Shown: positions 37,714 through 53,360 of the stretch, one piece after another
Position numbering within the stretch: the stretch's first letter is position 1
Layout of the letters: each line of letters begins with the position of its first letter
Assembly (NCBI RefSeq): GCF_030687575.1
Contig: NZ_CP117439.1
Location: 992,001-1,056,000, forward strand
Length of the DNA: 64,000 bases
DNA from: Pseudomonas sp. FP2309
GTDB lineage: Bacteria > Pseudomonadota > Gammaproteobacteria > Pseudomonadales > Pseudomonadaceae
Direction of reading: 5' to 3'
The notes under the pieces: generated by a model
Database searches by the model: none
The model's input: the letters and a program-made list of their open reading frames with translations, nothing else
What the model was told of the DNA's origin: nothing
Made by a program: the position numbers and the translations under genes

Positions 37714-38169
37714 GTGTTTCGCGGAGCTAACGCTATCAGTCTCGATGCAAAAGGCCGTCTCGCCATGCCGAGCCGGTATCGTGACGAGCTCATTTCGCGA
37801 AGTTCCGGACAGTTAATCATCACGATTGACGCCGTTGACCCTTGTTTATGTGTTTACCCCCTCGATGAGTGGGAGTTGATTGAAACCAAGTTGCGTGCCC
37901 TGCCTTCATTGCGTGAAGAAAACCGCCGTCTGCAGCGTTTGCTGATTGGTAATGCCGTCGACCTCGAGCTCGATGGCAGCGGTCGTTTCCTGGTGCCGCC
38001 GCGTTTGCGCGAATACGCCAAGCTCGATAAGCGCGCGATGCTGGTCGGTCAACTGAACAAGTTCCAATTATGGGACGAAGATGCCTGGGATGCTGTTTCT
38101 GCAGCAGACCTGGCTGCTATTCAACAACCGGGCGCTATGCCTGATGAACTGCGTGATTTGATCCTGTGA
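37714..38169 (+). CDS. mraZ: Transcriptional regulator MraZ
   Basis: A 151-residue DNA-binding protein with two SpoVT/AbrB-type swapped-hairpin repeats: [22 protein letters not shown] at the N-terminus and [20 protein letters not shown] in the second half. MraZ represses the dcw operon. It starts at a GTG (37714) with TTGGAG upstream. First gene of the cluster; its GTGA end overlaps rsmH by 4 bp. Operator repeats lie 42-66 bp upstream. Confidence 0.95.
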   Translation: MFRGANAISLDAKGRLAMPSRYRDELISRSSGQLIITIDAVDPCLCVYPLDEWELIETKLRALPSLREENRRLQRLLIGNAVDLELDGSGRFLVPPRLREYAKLDKRAMLVGQLNKFQLWDEDAWDAVSAADLAAIQQPGAMPDELRDLIL

Positions 38170-39109
38170 CTATTGATAGCGGCTTTAACCACATCACCGT
38201 ACTGCTTGACGAAGCCGTTGAGGCTCTCGCCGTACGCGCGGATGGCTGCTATTTGGATGGCACGTTCGGCAGGGGCGGGCATAGCCGCTTGATCCTCAGC
38301 CGGCTCGGGCCCGACGGCAAGCTCCTTGGGTTCGACAAGGACCCCCAAGCGATTGCCACCGGGCAAGCGCTAGCGGCCGAAGACGGCCGCTTTGTCGTTG
38401 TGCAGCGCAGCTTTGCCGAGCTGGGCGCCGAAGTGGCCGAGCGCGGCATGGCGGGCAAGGTGGCCGGGGTTTTGCTCGACTTGGGCGTGTCCTCGCCACA
38501 GCTCGATGACCCTGAGCGTGGCTTCAGTTTCATGAACGACGGCCCGCTCGATATGCGCATGGACCCCACTCGTGGTGTCAGTGCTGCACAGTTCATCGCC
38601 ACCGCGCCGGTGGAAGAAATCGCTCGCGTTTTCAAGGAATACGGCGAAGAACGCTTCGCCGGCCGTATGGCCCGCGCGGTGGTCGAGCGTCGCGAGATCC
38701 AGCCGTTCGAGCGCACCGCCGACCTGGCCGAGGTGCTCAAGGTCGCCAACCCTGCATGGGAAAAGGGTAAGAACCCGGCAACCCGTGCGTTCCAGGGGCT
38801 GCGTATCCACGTCAACAACGAATTGGGCGACCTGGAGGCTGGCCTTGAGGCGGCCCTTGAGGCGCTGGAAGTGGGCGGTCGCCTGGTGGTGATCAGCTTC
38901 CACTCCCTGGAAGACCGCATCGTCAAACTGTTCATGCGCCGCCTGGTCAAGGGCGAATCCGATAACCTGCCGCGCAACCTGCCGGTACGTTTCGAAGCGT
39001 TTGTGCCGAAAATCAAAATCCATGGCAAAGCGCAGTTCGCTTCCGAAACTGAACTGAAGGCCAACCCACGCTCCCGTAGCGCCGTCATGCGCGTCGCGGA
39101 GAAGTTGCG

Positions 39110-39113
<4 letters not shown>
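38166..39113 (+). CDS. rsmH: 16S rRNA (cytosine1402-N4)-methyltransferase
   Basis: A 315-residue SAM-dependent methyltransferase that modifies N4 of C1402, the same nucleotide that RsmI 2'-O-methylates. Motifs: [43 protein letters not shown], and [15 protein letters not shown]. It starts at a GTG overlapping the mraZ stop, and its own stop overlaps ftsL. Both enzymes that modify C1402 are encoded within about 2 kb. Confidence 0.96.
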
Positions 39114-41144
<2,031 letters not shown>

Positions 41145-41145
<1 letters not shown>

Positions 41146-42608
41146 TGTCTCTTAGTTTGAACAAGATTTTTGCTCACGCCGGCCGCGATCTGCTGATTCG
41201 CGAGTTGACCCTGGACAGCCGTAATGTGCGCCCCGGCGACCTGTTCCTGGCCGTGCCGGGCGGCAAAGTCGATGGCCGTGCGCATATCGCCGATGCGTTG
41301 CAGCGCGGTGCGGCCGCGGTAGCCTATGAGGCCGAAGGCGCCACGGTGCTGCCGATCACCGACGTGCCATTGATTCCGGTCAAGGGCCTGACTAAGCAAT
41401 TGTCGGACATCGCCGGGCGTTTTTATGGCGAACCGAGCCGCCACCTCAACCTGGTGGGCGTGACCGGTACCAACGGCAAAACCAGCGTGACCCAACTGGT
41501 CGCCCAGGCTCTTGACCTGTTGGGCCAGCATTGCGGCATCGTCGGCACCCTGGGCACCGGCTTTTATGGCGCGTTGCAAAGCGGCCTGCACACCACGCCG
41601 AACCCGATTGCCGTGCAGGCGACTCTGGCCGACCTGAAAAAGGCCGGTGCCAAGGCCGTTGCCATGGAAGTGTCCTCCCACGGCCTGGACCAGGGCCGTG
41701 TCACGGCGCTGGCGTTTGACGTGGCCGTGATGACCAACCTGTCGCGCGATCATCTGGATTACCACGGCACCATGGAAGCCTACGCCGCCGCCAAGGCCAA
41801 GCTGTTTGCCTGGAATGACCTGAAGTGCCGGGTGGTGAACCTGGATGACGAATTCGGCCGCCAACTGGCTGCCCAAGACAGCGAAGCTCGGCTGATCAGT
41901 TACAGCCTGCTGGATTCCAGCGCGTACCTGTATTGCCGCCAAGCTCAATTCAATGACGAAGGCGTACGTGCCACGTTGGTCACGCCCCAGGGCGAACACC
42001 ACCTGCGCAGTACCCTGCTCGGTCGTTTCAACCTGAGCAACGTTCTCGCCGCCATCGGCGCGCTGCTCGGTCTGGATTACGCCCTCGACGAAATCCTCAA
42101 GGTCCTGCCGAAGCTGGAAGGGCCCGCCGGTCGCATGCAGCGCCTGGGTGGCGGCACGCAGCCGTTGGTAGTGGTCGATTACGCCCACACCCCGGACGCC
42201 CTGGAAAAAGTCCTCGAAGCCCTGCGTCCTCATGCCAAGGGCAAGCTGCTGTGCCTGTTCGGTTGCGGCGGTGATCGTGACCGCGGCAAGCGCCCGTTGA
42301 TGGCCGAGATCGTCGAGCGCCTGGCCGATGGCGTGCTCGTCACCGATGACAACCCGCGCAGTGAAGACCCGCGCCTGATTTTCGACGACATCCGCGCCGG
42401 CTTTAAAGACGTGTCCAAGGCCACGTTTGTTGCCGGTCGCGGTGCCGCCATCGCCCAATTGATCGCCGGCGCCAGCGCTGACGATGTGGTGGTGCTGGCC
42501 GGCAAAGGGCATGAGGACTACCAGGAAATCAACGGCGAGCGCCATGCCTTCTCCGACCTGATCGAGGCCGATCGGGCCCTGACCGCCTGGGAGGTTGCCC
42601 ATGCTTAA
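41145..42608 (+). CDS. murE: UDP-MurNAc-L-Ala-D-Glu:meso-DAP ligase
   Basis: A 487-residue Mur ligase that adds meso-diaminopimelate to the peptidoglycan precursor. ATP loop LVGVTGTNGKTSVTQL near 105-120, YHGTMEAYAAAKAKLF, VVVDYAHTPDALEKVL, and the DDNPRSEDPR motif, which marks the meso-DAP type. The start codon shares a base with the ftsI stop. It overlaps murF by 8 bp. Confidence 0.97.
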
Positions 42609-43971
42609 GGCGATGACGTTCAGCGAACTGGCACCGTCCCTGTCGGCCCGCATCCTGTCGAGCGATTGCAGCTTTGGCGGCGTGAGTATCGACAGCCGTG
42701 CGATCAAACCCGGGCAGCTGTTTGTTGCCCTGACGGGGCCGCGTTTCGACGGTCACGATTACCTCAACGAGGTTGCCGCCAAAGGTGCCGTCGGCGCGTT
42801 GGTCGAGCGTGAAGTGGCGGACTGTGCGTTGCCGCAACTGCTGGTCACCGATACCCGTCTGGCCCTCGGTCAACTGGGCGCGTTGAACCGTGCCGCGTTC
42901 GACAAGCCCGTTGCCGCCGTCACCGGTTCCAGCGGCAAGACCACGGTCAAGGAGCTGCTCGCCGGGGTACTGCGTACACGCGGCCCGGTGCTCGCGACCC
43001 GTGGCAACCTGAACAATGATTTCGGCGCTCCGCTGACCCTGCTCGAACTGGCCCCGGAACACACGGCGGCGGTGATCGAGCTTGGGGCTTCGCGCATCGG
43101 CGAAATCGCCTACACCGTGGCGTTGACCAAGCCCCACGTTGCGATCATCAACAACGCGGGTACCGCCCATGTCGGCGAGTTCGGTGGCCCGGACAAGATC
43201 GTCGAAGCCAAGGGTGAAATCCTTGAAGGCCTCGCAGCGTCGGGCACGGCGGTATTGAACCTGGATGACAAGGCCTTCGAAACCTGGCGTGTACGCGCCG
43301 CCGGGCGCAAGGTCTTGACGTTTGCCGTGCTGAACGCTGCGGCCGATTTCCATGCGTCCGACATCAGCGTCGATGCCCGTGGTTGCCCGTCCTTCACCTT
43401 GCACACCCCGCAGGGCAGTGAGCAGGTGCAACTGAACCTGTTGGGTCACCATAACGTGGCGAACGCCTTGGCCGCTGCCGCTGCCGCTTACGCCCTTGGC
43501 GTGTCGCTGTTCGGCATCGCGACAGGGCTGGGTGCGGTTCAGCCTGTCAAAGGGCGCACCGTGGCGCAATTGGCCACCAACGGCATGCGCGTGATCGACG
43601 ACACCTATAACGCCAACCCGTCCTCCATCAACGCCGCGGTCGACCTGCTCAAAGGGTTTGACGGGCGCAAGGTGCTGGTCCTGGGCGATATCGGCGAGTT
43701 AGGCGACTGGGCTGAACAAGGCCACCGCGAAGTCGGCGCGTATGCCGCCGGTAAAGTCGACGCCCTCTACGCGGTCGGCACGAACATGGCGCATGCCGTC
43801 AATGCCTTCGGCCCCGGTGCGCAGCATTTCGCCACCCAGGCCGAGCTGATTCAGGCGCTGACGGCCGCCGAACACGACACACACACAACCATTTTGATCA
43901 AGGGATCGCGCAGCGCGGTGATGGAAAACGTCGTCGCAGCCTTGTGTGGCTCAAGTACGGAGAAACATTAA
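42601..43971 (+). CDS. murF: UDP-MurNAc-tripeptide:D-Ala-D-Ala ligase
   Basis: A 456-residue Mur ligase adding the D-Ala-D-Ala dipeptide, last cytoplasmic step of the pentapeptide. ATP loop [15 protein letters not shown] near 105-119, then [27 protein letters not shown] and [12 protein letters not shown]. The ATG at 42601 has GGGAGG 6 nt upstream and starts inside murE; an earlier in-frame TTG is less likely. Its TAA shares a base with the mraY start. Confidence 0.96.
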   Translation: MLKAMTFSELAPSLSARILSSDCSFGGVSIDSRAIKPGQLFVALTGPRFDGHDYLNEVAAKGAVGALVEREVADCALPQLLVTDTRLALGQLGALNRAAFDKPVAAVTGSSGKTTVKELLAGVLRTRGPVLATRGNLNNDFGAPLTLLELAPEHTAAVIELGASRIGEIAYTVALTKPHVAIINNAGTAHVGEFGGPDKIVEAKGEILEGLAASGTAVLNLDDKAFETWRVRAAGRKVLTFAVLNAAADFHASDISVDARGCPSFTLHTPQGSEQVQLNLLGHHNVANALAAAAAAYALGVSLFGIATGLGAVQPVKGRTVAQLATNGMRVIDDTYNANPSSINAAVDLLKGFDGRKVLVLGDIGELGDWAEQGHREVGAYAAGKVDALYAVGTNMAHAVNAFGPGAQHFATQAELIQALTAAEHDTHTTILIKGSRSAVMENVVAALCGSSTEKH

Positions 43972-45053
43972 TGCTGCTGCTGCTGGCTGAGTATCTGCAA
44001 CAGTTCCACAAAGGCTTCGCGGTCTTTCAGTACCTGACCCTGCGCGGGATCCTGGGTGTGCTGACCGCGCTGTCTTTGTCGCTGTTTTTAGGGCCGTGGA
44101 TGATCCGCACCCTGCAGAACCTGCAAATTGGTCAATCGGTGCGCAATGACGGCCCGCAGTCGCACCTGTCCAAGTCCGGTACGCCGACCATGGGCGGCGC
44201 GCTGATCCTGTCGTCCATCGGCATCAGCACCTTGCTGTGGGCTGACCTGCATAACCGCTACGTGTGGGTGGTGTTGCTGGTGACCTTGCTGTTCGGCGCC
44301 ATCGGTTGGGTGGATGACTACCGCAAAGTGATCGAGAAGAACTCCAAGGGCCTGCCGAGCCGCTGGAAGTACTTCTGGCAGTCGGTGTTCGGCCTTGCCG
44401 CCGCGATCTTCCTGTACACCACCGCGCCAAGCGCCGTGGAAACCACGTTGATCATCCCGATGCTCAAGGACGCCAGCATCCCCCTGGGGATTGGCTTCGT
44501 GGTGTTGACCTACTTCGTGATCGTCGGCTCCAGCAACGCGGTGAACCTGACCGACGGCCTCGACGGCCTGGCGATCATGCCGACGGTGATGGTGGGCGGT
44601 GCGCTCGGTATCTTCTGCTACCTGTCGGGTAACGTGAAATTCGCCGAATACCTGCTGATCCCTTACGTGCCGGGCGCGGGCGAGCTGATTGTGTTCTGCG
44701 GTGCGCTGATTGGTGCGGGCCTGGGCTTTTTGTGGTTCAACACCTACCCGGCGCAAGTCTTTATGGGTGACGTCGGCGCTCTGGCGCTGGGCGCGGCCCT
44801 GGGCACCATTGCGGTGATCGTTCGTCAGGAAATCGTGTTGTTCATCATGGGCGGCGTGTTCGTGATGGAAACCCTGTCGGTGGTCATCCAGGTGGCATCC
44901 TTCAAGTTGACCGGGCGTCGCGTGTTCCGCATGGCGCCGATTCACCACCACTTTGAACTCAAGGGCTGGCCTGAGCCACGCGTGATTGTCCGTTTCTGGA
45001 TCATCACCGTGATTCTGGTACTGGTCGGCCTTGCCACCCTGAAACTGAGGTAG
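43971..45053 (+). CDS. mraY: Phospho-MurNAc-pentapeptide translocase
   Basis: A 360-residue inner-membrane enzyme with about ten membrane segments that moves phospho-MurNAc-pentapeptide onto undecaprenyl phosphate, making lipid I. Key blocks: [33 protein letters not shown] (Asp pair of the active site), [16 protein letters not shown], and [15 protein letters not shown] (HHH motif). The ATG at 43971 overlaps the murF stop. Confidence 0.97.
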   Translation: MLLLLAEYLQQFHKGFAVFQYLTLRGILGVLTALSLSLFLGPWMIRTLQNLQIGQSVRNDGPQSHLSKSGTPTMGGALILSSIGISTLLWADLHNRYVWVVLLVTLLFGAIGWVDDYRKVIEKNSKGLPSRWKYFWQSVFGLAAAIFLYTTAPSAVETTLIIPMLKDASIPLGIGFVVLTYFVIVGSSNAVNLTDGLDGLAIMPTVMVGGALGIFCYLSGNVKFAEYLLIPYVPGAGELIVFCGALIGAGLGFLWFNTYPAQVFMGDVGALALGAALGTIAVIVRQEIVLFIMGGVFVMETLSVVIQVASFKLTGRRVFRMAPIHHHFELKGWPEPRVIVRFWIITVILVLVGLATLKLR

Positions 45054-45059
45054 AAACGA

Positions 45060-46406
45060 GTGTCCCTGATCGCTTCAGACCACTTCCGCATCGTTGTCGG
45101 CCTCGGCAAGAGCGGCATGTCCCTGGTTCGCTTCCTGGCGAACCGGGGCACGTCGTTTGCCGTGGCCGATACGCGGGAAAATCCACCGGAGCTGGTCACG
45201 CTGCGCCGTGACTACCCGCACGTGGAAGTGCGTTGTGGCGAGCTGGATGTCGAGTTTCTGTGCCGTGCCGACGAGCTCTACGTGAGCCCCGGCCTGGCCC
45301 TGGCCACACCGGCCCTGCAAGCGGCGGCGGCGCGCGGCGTGAAGCTGTCCGGCGATATCGACCTGTTCGCCCGTAACGCGAAGGCGCCGATCGTGGCCAT
45401 CAGCGGTTCCAACGCAAAAAGCACCGTGACCACCTTGGTCGGCGAGATGGCGGTTGCGGCCGGCAAGCGTGTGGCCGTGGGCGGCAATCTCGGCACGCCG
45501 GCGCTGGATCTGCTCAGCGATGACGTCGAGCTGTACGTGATGGAGCTGTCGAGCTTCCAGCTCGAGACCACCCACGACCTGGGCGCTGAAGTAGCCACCG
45601 TGCTGAACGTCAGCGAAGACCACATGGACCGCTACAGCGGCTTGCCCGCCTACCATTTGGCCAAGCATCGGATCTTCCGCGGCGCCAAGCAGGTGGTGGT
45701 CAACCGTCAGGACGCCCTTAGCCGTCCGTTGATGGGTGAAGGCCTGCCCTGCTGGACCTTCGGCCTGGGCAAACCGGACTTCAAGGGCTTCGGCATTCGC
45801 GAAGAGAACGGCGAGAAATACCTGGCCTTCGAATTCCAGAATCTGATGCCTGCGCGCGAGTTGAAAATCCGTGGCGCCCATAACCAGTCCAACGCCTTGG
45901 CTGCATTGGCGCTGGGGCATGCCGTGGGCCTGCCGTTCGACGCCATGTTGTCGAGCCTGCGCACCTTCGGTGGCCTGGAACATCGCTGCCAATGGGTGCG
46001 CGACCTGAACGGCGTCAGCTATTACAACGACTCCAAGGCCACTAACGTCGGTGCCGCATTGGCCGCCATCGAAGGCCTTGGCGCCGACATTGATGGCAAG
46101 CTGGTGCTGATCGCCGGTGGCGACGGCAAAGGTGCCGATTTCAAGGACCTCAAGGCCCCGGTGGCCGCGCATTGCCGCGCCGTGGTGTTGATGGGCCGTG
46201 ATGCCGACAAAATCGCCGACGCCTTGGGTGATGCCGTGCCGCAAGTGCACGCCATGTCGCTGGACGACGCCATTGCCCAGTGCAAAGCCCTGGCCCAGCC
46301 GGGGGATGCGGTGCTGCTGTCGCCGGCGTGTGCCAGCTTCGACATGTTCAAGAACTACGAAGAGCGCGGCCAGCTGTTCGCCCGCGCCGTGGAGGGCTTG
46401 GCATGA
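45060..46406 (+). CDS. murD: UDP-MurNAc-L-Ala:D-Glu ligase
   Basis: A 448-residue Mur ligase adding D-glutamate. It starts at a GTG (45060), with GAGG upstream. The N-terminal IVVGLGKSGMSLVRFL binds the nucleotide substrate. The ATP loop is ISGSNAKSTVTTLVGEM, with Ala where most Mur ligases have Gly. VLNVSEDHMDRY and YYNDSKATNVGAALAAIEG are further family motifs. The TGA overlaps the ftsW start. Confidence 0.96.
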   Translation: MSLIASDHFRIVVGLGKSGMSLVRFLANRGTSFAVADTRENPPELVTLRRDYPHVEVRCGELDVEFLCRADELYVSPGLALATPALQAAAARGVKLSGDIDLFARNAKAPIVAISGSNAKSTVTTLVGEMAVAAGKRVAVGGNLGTPALDLLSDDVELYVMELSSFQLETTHDLGAEVATVLNVSEDHMDRYSGLPAYHLAKHRIFRGAKQVVVNRQDALSRPLMGEGLPCWTFGLGKPDFKGFGIREENGEKYLAFEFQNLMPARELKIRGAHNQSNALAALALGHAVGLPFDAMLSSLRTFGGLEHRCQWVRDLNGVSYYNDSKATNVGAALAAIEGLGADIDGKLVLIAGGDGKGADFKDLKAPVAAHCRAVVLMGRDADKIADALGDAVPQVHAMSLDDAIAQCKALAQPGDAVLLSPACASFDMFKNYEERGQLFARAVEGLA

Positions 46407-47626
46407 GCGTTGATCTGAGAAACATCATCAAGCCGTACCCGTCGCCGATCATCACCGGTCGCGGTATCGACCTCGATTTCCCGATGCTCGCCGGTTGCCT
46501 CGCGTTGCTGGGCCTGGGCCTGGTGATGATCACCTCGGCGTCTTCCGAAGTGGCTGCCGTGCAGTCGGGCAACACCCTGTACATGATGATTCGCCACCTG
46601 GTGTACCTGATCATCGGGCTGGGCACGTGCATCGTTACCATGATGATCCCCATCGCCACCTGGCAACGCCTGGGTTGGTTGATGCTGATCGGTGCGTTCG
46701 GCCTGCTGATCATGGTGATTCTGCCGGGTATCGGCCGCGAGGTGAACGGCTCGATGCGCTGGATCGGCTTCGGTGCGTTCAACGTGCAGCCGTCTGAAAT
46801 CGCCAAGGTGTTCGTGGTGATCTACCTGGCCGGTTATCTGGTGCGTCGTCAGAAAGAAGTGCGCGAAAGCTGGATGGGCTTCTTCAAGCCCTTCATCGTG
46901 CTGCTGCCCATGGCCGGTCTGTTGCTGATGGAGCCCGATTTTGGTGCCACCGTCGTGATGATGGGCGCCGCTGCCGCGATGTTGTTCCTGGGGGGCGTAG
47001 GCCTGTTCCGCTTCAGTTTGATGGTGGTGTTGGCCGTGGCGGCCGTGACCGTTCTGGTGCAGGCGCAACCCTATCGGATGGCGCGCTTGATCACCTTTAC
47101 CGACCCCTGGTCCGACCAGTTCGGCTCCGGCTACCAGTTGACCCAGGCGCTGATCGCCTTTGGTCGCGGCGAGTGGCTGGGTGTGGGCCTGGGCAACAGT
47201 GTGCAGAAGCAGTTCTACCTGCCCGAGGCGCACACCGACTTCGTGTTCTCGGTATTGGCCGAAGAACTGGGCGTGGTGGGTTCGCTGTGCACCGTGGCGT
47301 TGTTCGTGTTCGTGTGTGTACGCGGCATGTACATCGGCCTGTGGGCCGAAAAGGCCAAACAGTATTTCGCCGCTTACGTGGCGTATGGCTTGTCGTTCCT
47401 GTGGATCGGCCAGTTCCTGATCAACATCGGGGTGAACGTCGGCCTGCTGCCGACCAAGGGCCTGACCTTGCCGTTCCTCAGTTACGGCGGCAGTTCGTTG
47501 GTGATTTGCTGCGCCTGTCTTGGCTTGTTGCTGCGCATCGAGTGGGAGAGTCGAACCCACCTGGGCAGCGAAGAGATGGAGTTCAGCGAAAGCGACTTCG
47601 CCGAGGAGCCGACCCATGGGCGCTAA
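46403..47626 (+). CDS. ftsW: Septal peptidoglycan polymerase FtsW
   Basis: A 407-residue SEDS-family glycosyltransferase with ten membrane segments, partner of FtsI. Blocks: GREVNGSMRWIGFGAFNVQP, LLMEPDFGATVVM (with the conserved catalytic Asp), EAHTDFVFSVLAEELG, and LPFLSYGGSSL. The ATG at 46403 overlaps the murD stop by 4 bp. A soluble acidic tail follows the last helix. It overlaps murG by 11 bp. Confidence 0.95.
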   Translation: MSVDLRNIIKPYPSPIITGRGIDLDFPMLAGCLALLGLGLVMITSASSEVAAVQSGNTLYMMIRHLVYLIIGLGTCIVTMMIPIATWQRLGWLMLIGAFGLLIMVILPGIGREVNGSMRWIGFGAFNVQPSEIAKVFVVIYLAGYLVRRQKEVRESWMGFFKPFIVLLPMAGLLLMEPDFGATVVMMGAAAAMLFLGGVGLFRFSLMVVLAVAAVTVLVQAQPYRMARLITFTDPWSDQFGSGYQLTQALIAFGRGEWLGVGLGNSVQKQFYLPEAHTDFVFSVLAEELGVVGSLCTVALFVFVCVRGMYIGLWAEKAKQYFAAYVAYGLSFLWIGQFLINIGVNVGLLPTKGLTLPFLSYGGSSLVICCACLGLLLRIEWESRTHLGSEEMEFSESDFAEEPTHGR

Positions 47627-48678
47627 CGTGCTGATCATGGCGGGCGGCACCGGGGGCCATGTGTTCCCGGCCCTGGCTTGCGCGCGGGAGTTCCAGAACC
47701 GTGGGTATACCGTGCACTGGCTGGGTACACCGCGTGGCATCGAAAACGAACTGGTGCCTAACGCCGGCTTGGCGCTGCACCTGATCAACGTCACCGGTCT
47801 GCGCGGCAAGGGCAAGTTGTCCCTGCTCAAGGCACCGTTCGTGTTGCTCAAAGCGGTGTGGCAGGCGCGCAAAGTCATCCGTGAGTTGCAGCCGGTGTGC
47901 GTGCTGGGCTTTGGCGGTTATGTGACCGGTCCTGGCGGCGTGGCGGCCAGGCTCGCTGGCGTGCCGGTGATCGTGCACGAGCAGAACGCCGTTGCCGGTA
48001 CCGCCAACCGCCTGCTGGTGCCACTGGCCGCGCGGGTGTGTGAAGCGTTCCCGAATACCTTTGCCGCATCGGCGAAGCGCCGTACCACCGGCAATCCGGT
48101 GCGCACTGAGCTGTTTATGGACATCGCGCGCCAGGCCCTGACCGGGCGCAAGGCGCATCTGCTGATCCTGGGCGGAAGCCTGGGCGCAGAACCGTTGAAT
48201 AAATTGCTGCCCGACGCCGTGGCGCAACTCCCTGTGGAGTTGCGTCCGGAGATCTTCCATCAGGCCGGCAAGCACCACGATGAAATCACCGCCACGCGTT
48301 ATCGCGAAGCCGGTGTGGAGGCCAACGTACAGCCTTTCATCAAAGACATGGCCCATGCCTATGGCTGGGCCGACCTGGTGGTCTGTCGCGCTGGTGCGCT
48401 GACCGTCAGTGAACTGGCCGCCGCCGGTCTGCCGTCCTTGCTGGTGCCTTTGCCCCATGCGATCGACGATCACCAGACCCGCAACGCCGAATATTTGGCC
48501 GGGGAGGGCGCTGCCTTCCTGCTGCCGCAAAGAACGACTGGCGCCGCCGATTTGGCCGCACGCCTGACCGAGGTTTTGATGCAACCGGAACGACTCAACA
48601 GCATGGCGAGCACCGCAAGCCGCCTGGCCAAACCTGACGCAACCCGCACCGTGGTCGATATCTGCCTGGAGGTGGCCC

Positions 48679-48686
<8 letters not shown>
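47616..48686 (+). CDS. murG: Undecaprenyl-PP-MurNAc-pentapeptide GlcNAc transferase
   Basis: A 356-residue peripheral membrane GT28 glycosyltransferase converting lipid I to lipid II. The N-terminal [18 protein letters not shown] glycine loop, [16 protein letters not shown], and the C-terminal [20 protein letters not shown] are diagnostic. The ATG at 47616 has GAGGAG 8 nt upstream, inside ftsW. It overlaps murC by 8 bp. Confidence 0.96.
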
Positions 48687-51077
<2,391 letters not shown>

Positions 51078-51080
51078 GAC

Positions 51081-51950
51081 ATGAAAGGCGCATCGCTTCG
51101 TCATCAGCCCCCACAAGCACCGAGCCGCAAGCCGGTGCCACGGGGTGCCAGCCGAATGGTGGCTAAAGAGCCGATGTCGGCGCGCCTGCCGAAAGCCAAC
51201 TTTGGTTTCCTCAAGGCGCTGTTCTGGCCGGTGTTATTGGTGGTGCTGGGCTTCGGCACGTATGAAGGCGCGCAGCGTCTGCTGCCGTACGCCGATCGGC
51301 CGATTACCAAAATCAGCGTGCAGGGCGATTTGAGCTACATCAGCCAGCAAGCGGTACAACAGCGCATCGGCCCGTTCCTGGCGGCGAGCTTTTTTACCAT
51401 CGACCTGGCGGGGATGCGTCGCGAGCTGGAACAGATGCCGTGGATCGCCCACGCCGAAGTCCGCCGTGTGTGGCCGGATCAGGTGACGATCCGCCTGGAA
51501 GAACAACTGCCCGTGGCCCGTTGGGGCGAGGAAGCGCTGTTGAACAACCAGGGCCAGGCGTTCACGCCGCGTGAGTTGGCCAACTACGAGCACCTGCCGC
51601 AGTTGTTCGGGCCGCAGCGGGCGCAGCAGCAAGTGATGCAGCAGTACCAGGCCTTGAGCCAGATGCTGCGGCCACTGGGCTTCTCCATTGCACGCCTGGA
51701 ACTGCGTGAACGGGGCAGCTGGTTTTTGACGACCGGGGCAGGCAGTTCCGGCCCGGGCATCCAGTTGTTGCTGGGACGCGACCGCTTGGTGGAAAAGATG
51801 CGCCGTTTTATCGCCATCTATGACAAGACCTTGAAAGAACAGATTACGAACATTGCGAGCGTCGACCTGCGTTACGCCAACGGCCTTGCCGTCGGCTGGC
51901 GTGAACCGGCTGCGCCCACGGCAGCGCAACCCGCTGTCGCGAAGAATTAA
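51081..51950 (+). CDS. ftsQ: Cell division protein FtsQ
   Basis: A 289-residue bitopic protein: a basic cytoplasmic N-terminus of about 45 residues, one membrane segment ([19 protein letters not shown]), then the periplasmic POTRA domain ([20 protein letters not shown]) and beta domain ([21 protein letters not shown]). It recruits FtsL and FtsB. An internal ATG ([11 protein letters not shown]) could also start translation. Precedes ftsA by 15 bp. Confidence 0.94.
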   Translation: MKGASLRHQPPQAPSRKPVPRGASRMVAKEPMSARLPKANFGFLKALFWPVLLVVLGFGTYEGAQRLLPYADRPITKISVQGDLSYISQQAVQQRIGPFLAASFFTIDLAGMRRELEQMPWIAHAEVRRVWPDQVTIRLEEQLPVARWGEEALLNNQGQAFTPRELANYEHLPQLFGPQRAQQQVMQQYQALSQMLRPLGFSIARLELRERGSWFLTTGAGSSGPGIQLLLGRDRLVEKMRRFIAIYDKTLKEQITNIASVDLRYANGLAVGWREPAAPTAAQPAVAKN

Positions 51951-51965
51951 GAAGAGGCAGGACCC

Positions 51966-53228
51966 ATGGCAAACGTGCAAAGCGGCAAAATGATCGTCGG
52001 TCTCGATATCGGCACCTCCAAGGTGGTGGCGCTGGTGGGCGAGGTCGGGGAAGACGGCACGATCGAGATCGTCGGTATTGGCACGCATCCGTCCCGGGGC
52101 CTGAAGAAGGGCGTGGTGGTGAATATCGAGTCCACCGTGCAATCGATCCAGCGCGCCATCGAAGAAGCGCAGCTGATGGCCGGTTGCCGGATTCACTCGG
52201 CATTTGTCGGCGTTGCGGGCAACCACATCCGCAGCCTGAACTCCCACGGCATCGTGGCGATCCGCGACCGTGAAGTCAGTTCGGCCGACCTTGAGCGCGT
52301 GCTCGACGCTGCCCAGGCCGTGGCGATCCCGGCTGACCAGCGCGTGCTGCACACCCTGCCGCAGGACTACGTGATCGATAATCAGGAAGGCGTTCGCGAG
52401 CCTCTGGGCATGTCGGGCGTGCGTCTGGAAGCCAAGGTCCACGTGGTGACCTGTGCCGTCAACGCCGCACAGAACATTGAAAAATGCGTGCGCCGCTGCG
52501 GCCTGGAAATCGACGACATCATTCTCGAGCAACTTGCCTCGGCCTACTCGGTACTGACCGACGATGAAAAGGAACTGGGCGTGTGCCTGGTGGACATCGG
52601 CGGCGGTACCACCGACATCGCGATCTTCACCGAGGGTGCGATTCGTCACACTGCCGTGATCCCGATTGCCGGCGACCAGGTGACCAACGACATCGCCATG
52701 GCGTTGCGCACACCGACTCAGTACGCCGAAGAAATCAAGATCCGCTACGCCTGTGCCCTGGCCAAACTGGCCGGCGCCGGTGAGACCATCAAAGTGCCGA
52801 GTGTGGGTGATCGTCCACCGCGCGAACTGTCGCGCCAGGCCCTGGCTGAAGTGGTCGAGCCACGCTACGACGAGTTGTTCACCCTGATCCAGGCTGAACT
52901 GCGCCGCAGCGGCTACGAAGATTTGATCCCGGCCGGCATCGTGCTGACCGGCGGTACCTCGAAGATGGAAGGCGCGGTCGAACTGGCCGAGGAAATCTTC
53001 CACATGCCCGTCCGCCTGGGCGTGCCCCATGGCGTCAAAGGCCTGGGTGACGTGGTACGCAACCCGATTTATTCCACCGGTGTGGGCTTGCTGTTGTACG
53101 GGCTGCAAAAGCAGACCGACGGCATTTCCCTGTCGGGCCCGAGTAACCGTGACAGCTACCGCAGCGACGACGAAGCCAAAGCGCCGTTGTTCGAGCGGTT
53201 GCAGGCATGGGTAAAAGGCAACTTCTAA
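51966..53228 (+). CDS. ftsA: Cell division protein FtsA
   Basis: A 420-residue actin-like ATPase that tethers FtsZ to the membrane. Phosphate loops GLDIGTSKVVALVGEV near the N-terminus and VCLVDIGGGTTDIAIF near 205-220, plus IVLTGGTSKMEGAVELA. The C-terminus LFERLQAWVKGNF is the amphipathic membrane-targeting helix. Ribosome site AAGAGGCAGGACCC before the ATG. Confidence 0.97.
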   Translation: MANVQSGKMIVGLDIGTSKVVALVGEVGEDGTIEIVGIGTHPSRGLKKGVVVNIESTVQSIQRAIEEAQLMAGCRIHSAFVGVAGNHIRSLNSHGIVAIRDREVSSADLERVLDAAQAVAIPADQRVLHTLPQDYVIDNQEGVREPLGMSGVRLEAKVHVVTCAVNAAQNIEKCVRRCGLEIDDIILEQLASAYSVLTDDEKELGVCLVDIGGGTTDIAIFTEGAIRHTAVIPIAGDQVTNDIAMALRTPTQYAEEIKIRYACALAKLAGAGETIKVPSVGDRPPRELSRQALAEVVEPRYDELFTLIQAELRRSGYEDLIPAGIVLTGGTSKMEGAVELAEEIFHMPVRLGVPHGVKGLGDVVRNPIYSTGVGLLLYGLQKQTDGISLSGPSNRDSYRSDDEAKAPLFERLQAWVKGNF

Positions 53229-53240
53229 CAAAGTTAGCGG

Positions 53241-53299
53241 CAAGCGACAAGCCGCAAGCTTCAAGAGTACGGCGCTCCAGGCTTGCGGCTTATCGCTTG
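53241..53299. repeat. REP-type inverted repeat between ftsA and ftsZ
   Basis: CAAGCGACAAGCCGCAAGC (53241-53259) and GCTTGCGGCTTATCGCTTG (53281-53299) pair at 18 of 19 positions around a 21-base centre. CTTGAAGCTTG-like sequence continues beyond. This GCTTGCGGCTTG motif recurs in pseudomonad intergenic regions. It fills most of the 132-bp gap. Confidence 0.8.
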
Positions 53300-53360
53300 A
53301 AGCTTGGAGCTGATGTAAGCAGTAGGCGAAAAAACTAGAGAAAACGAAAGGAGAGGGAAC

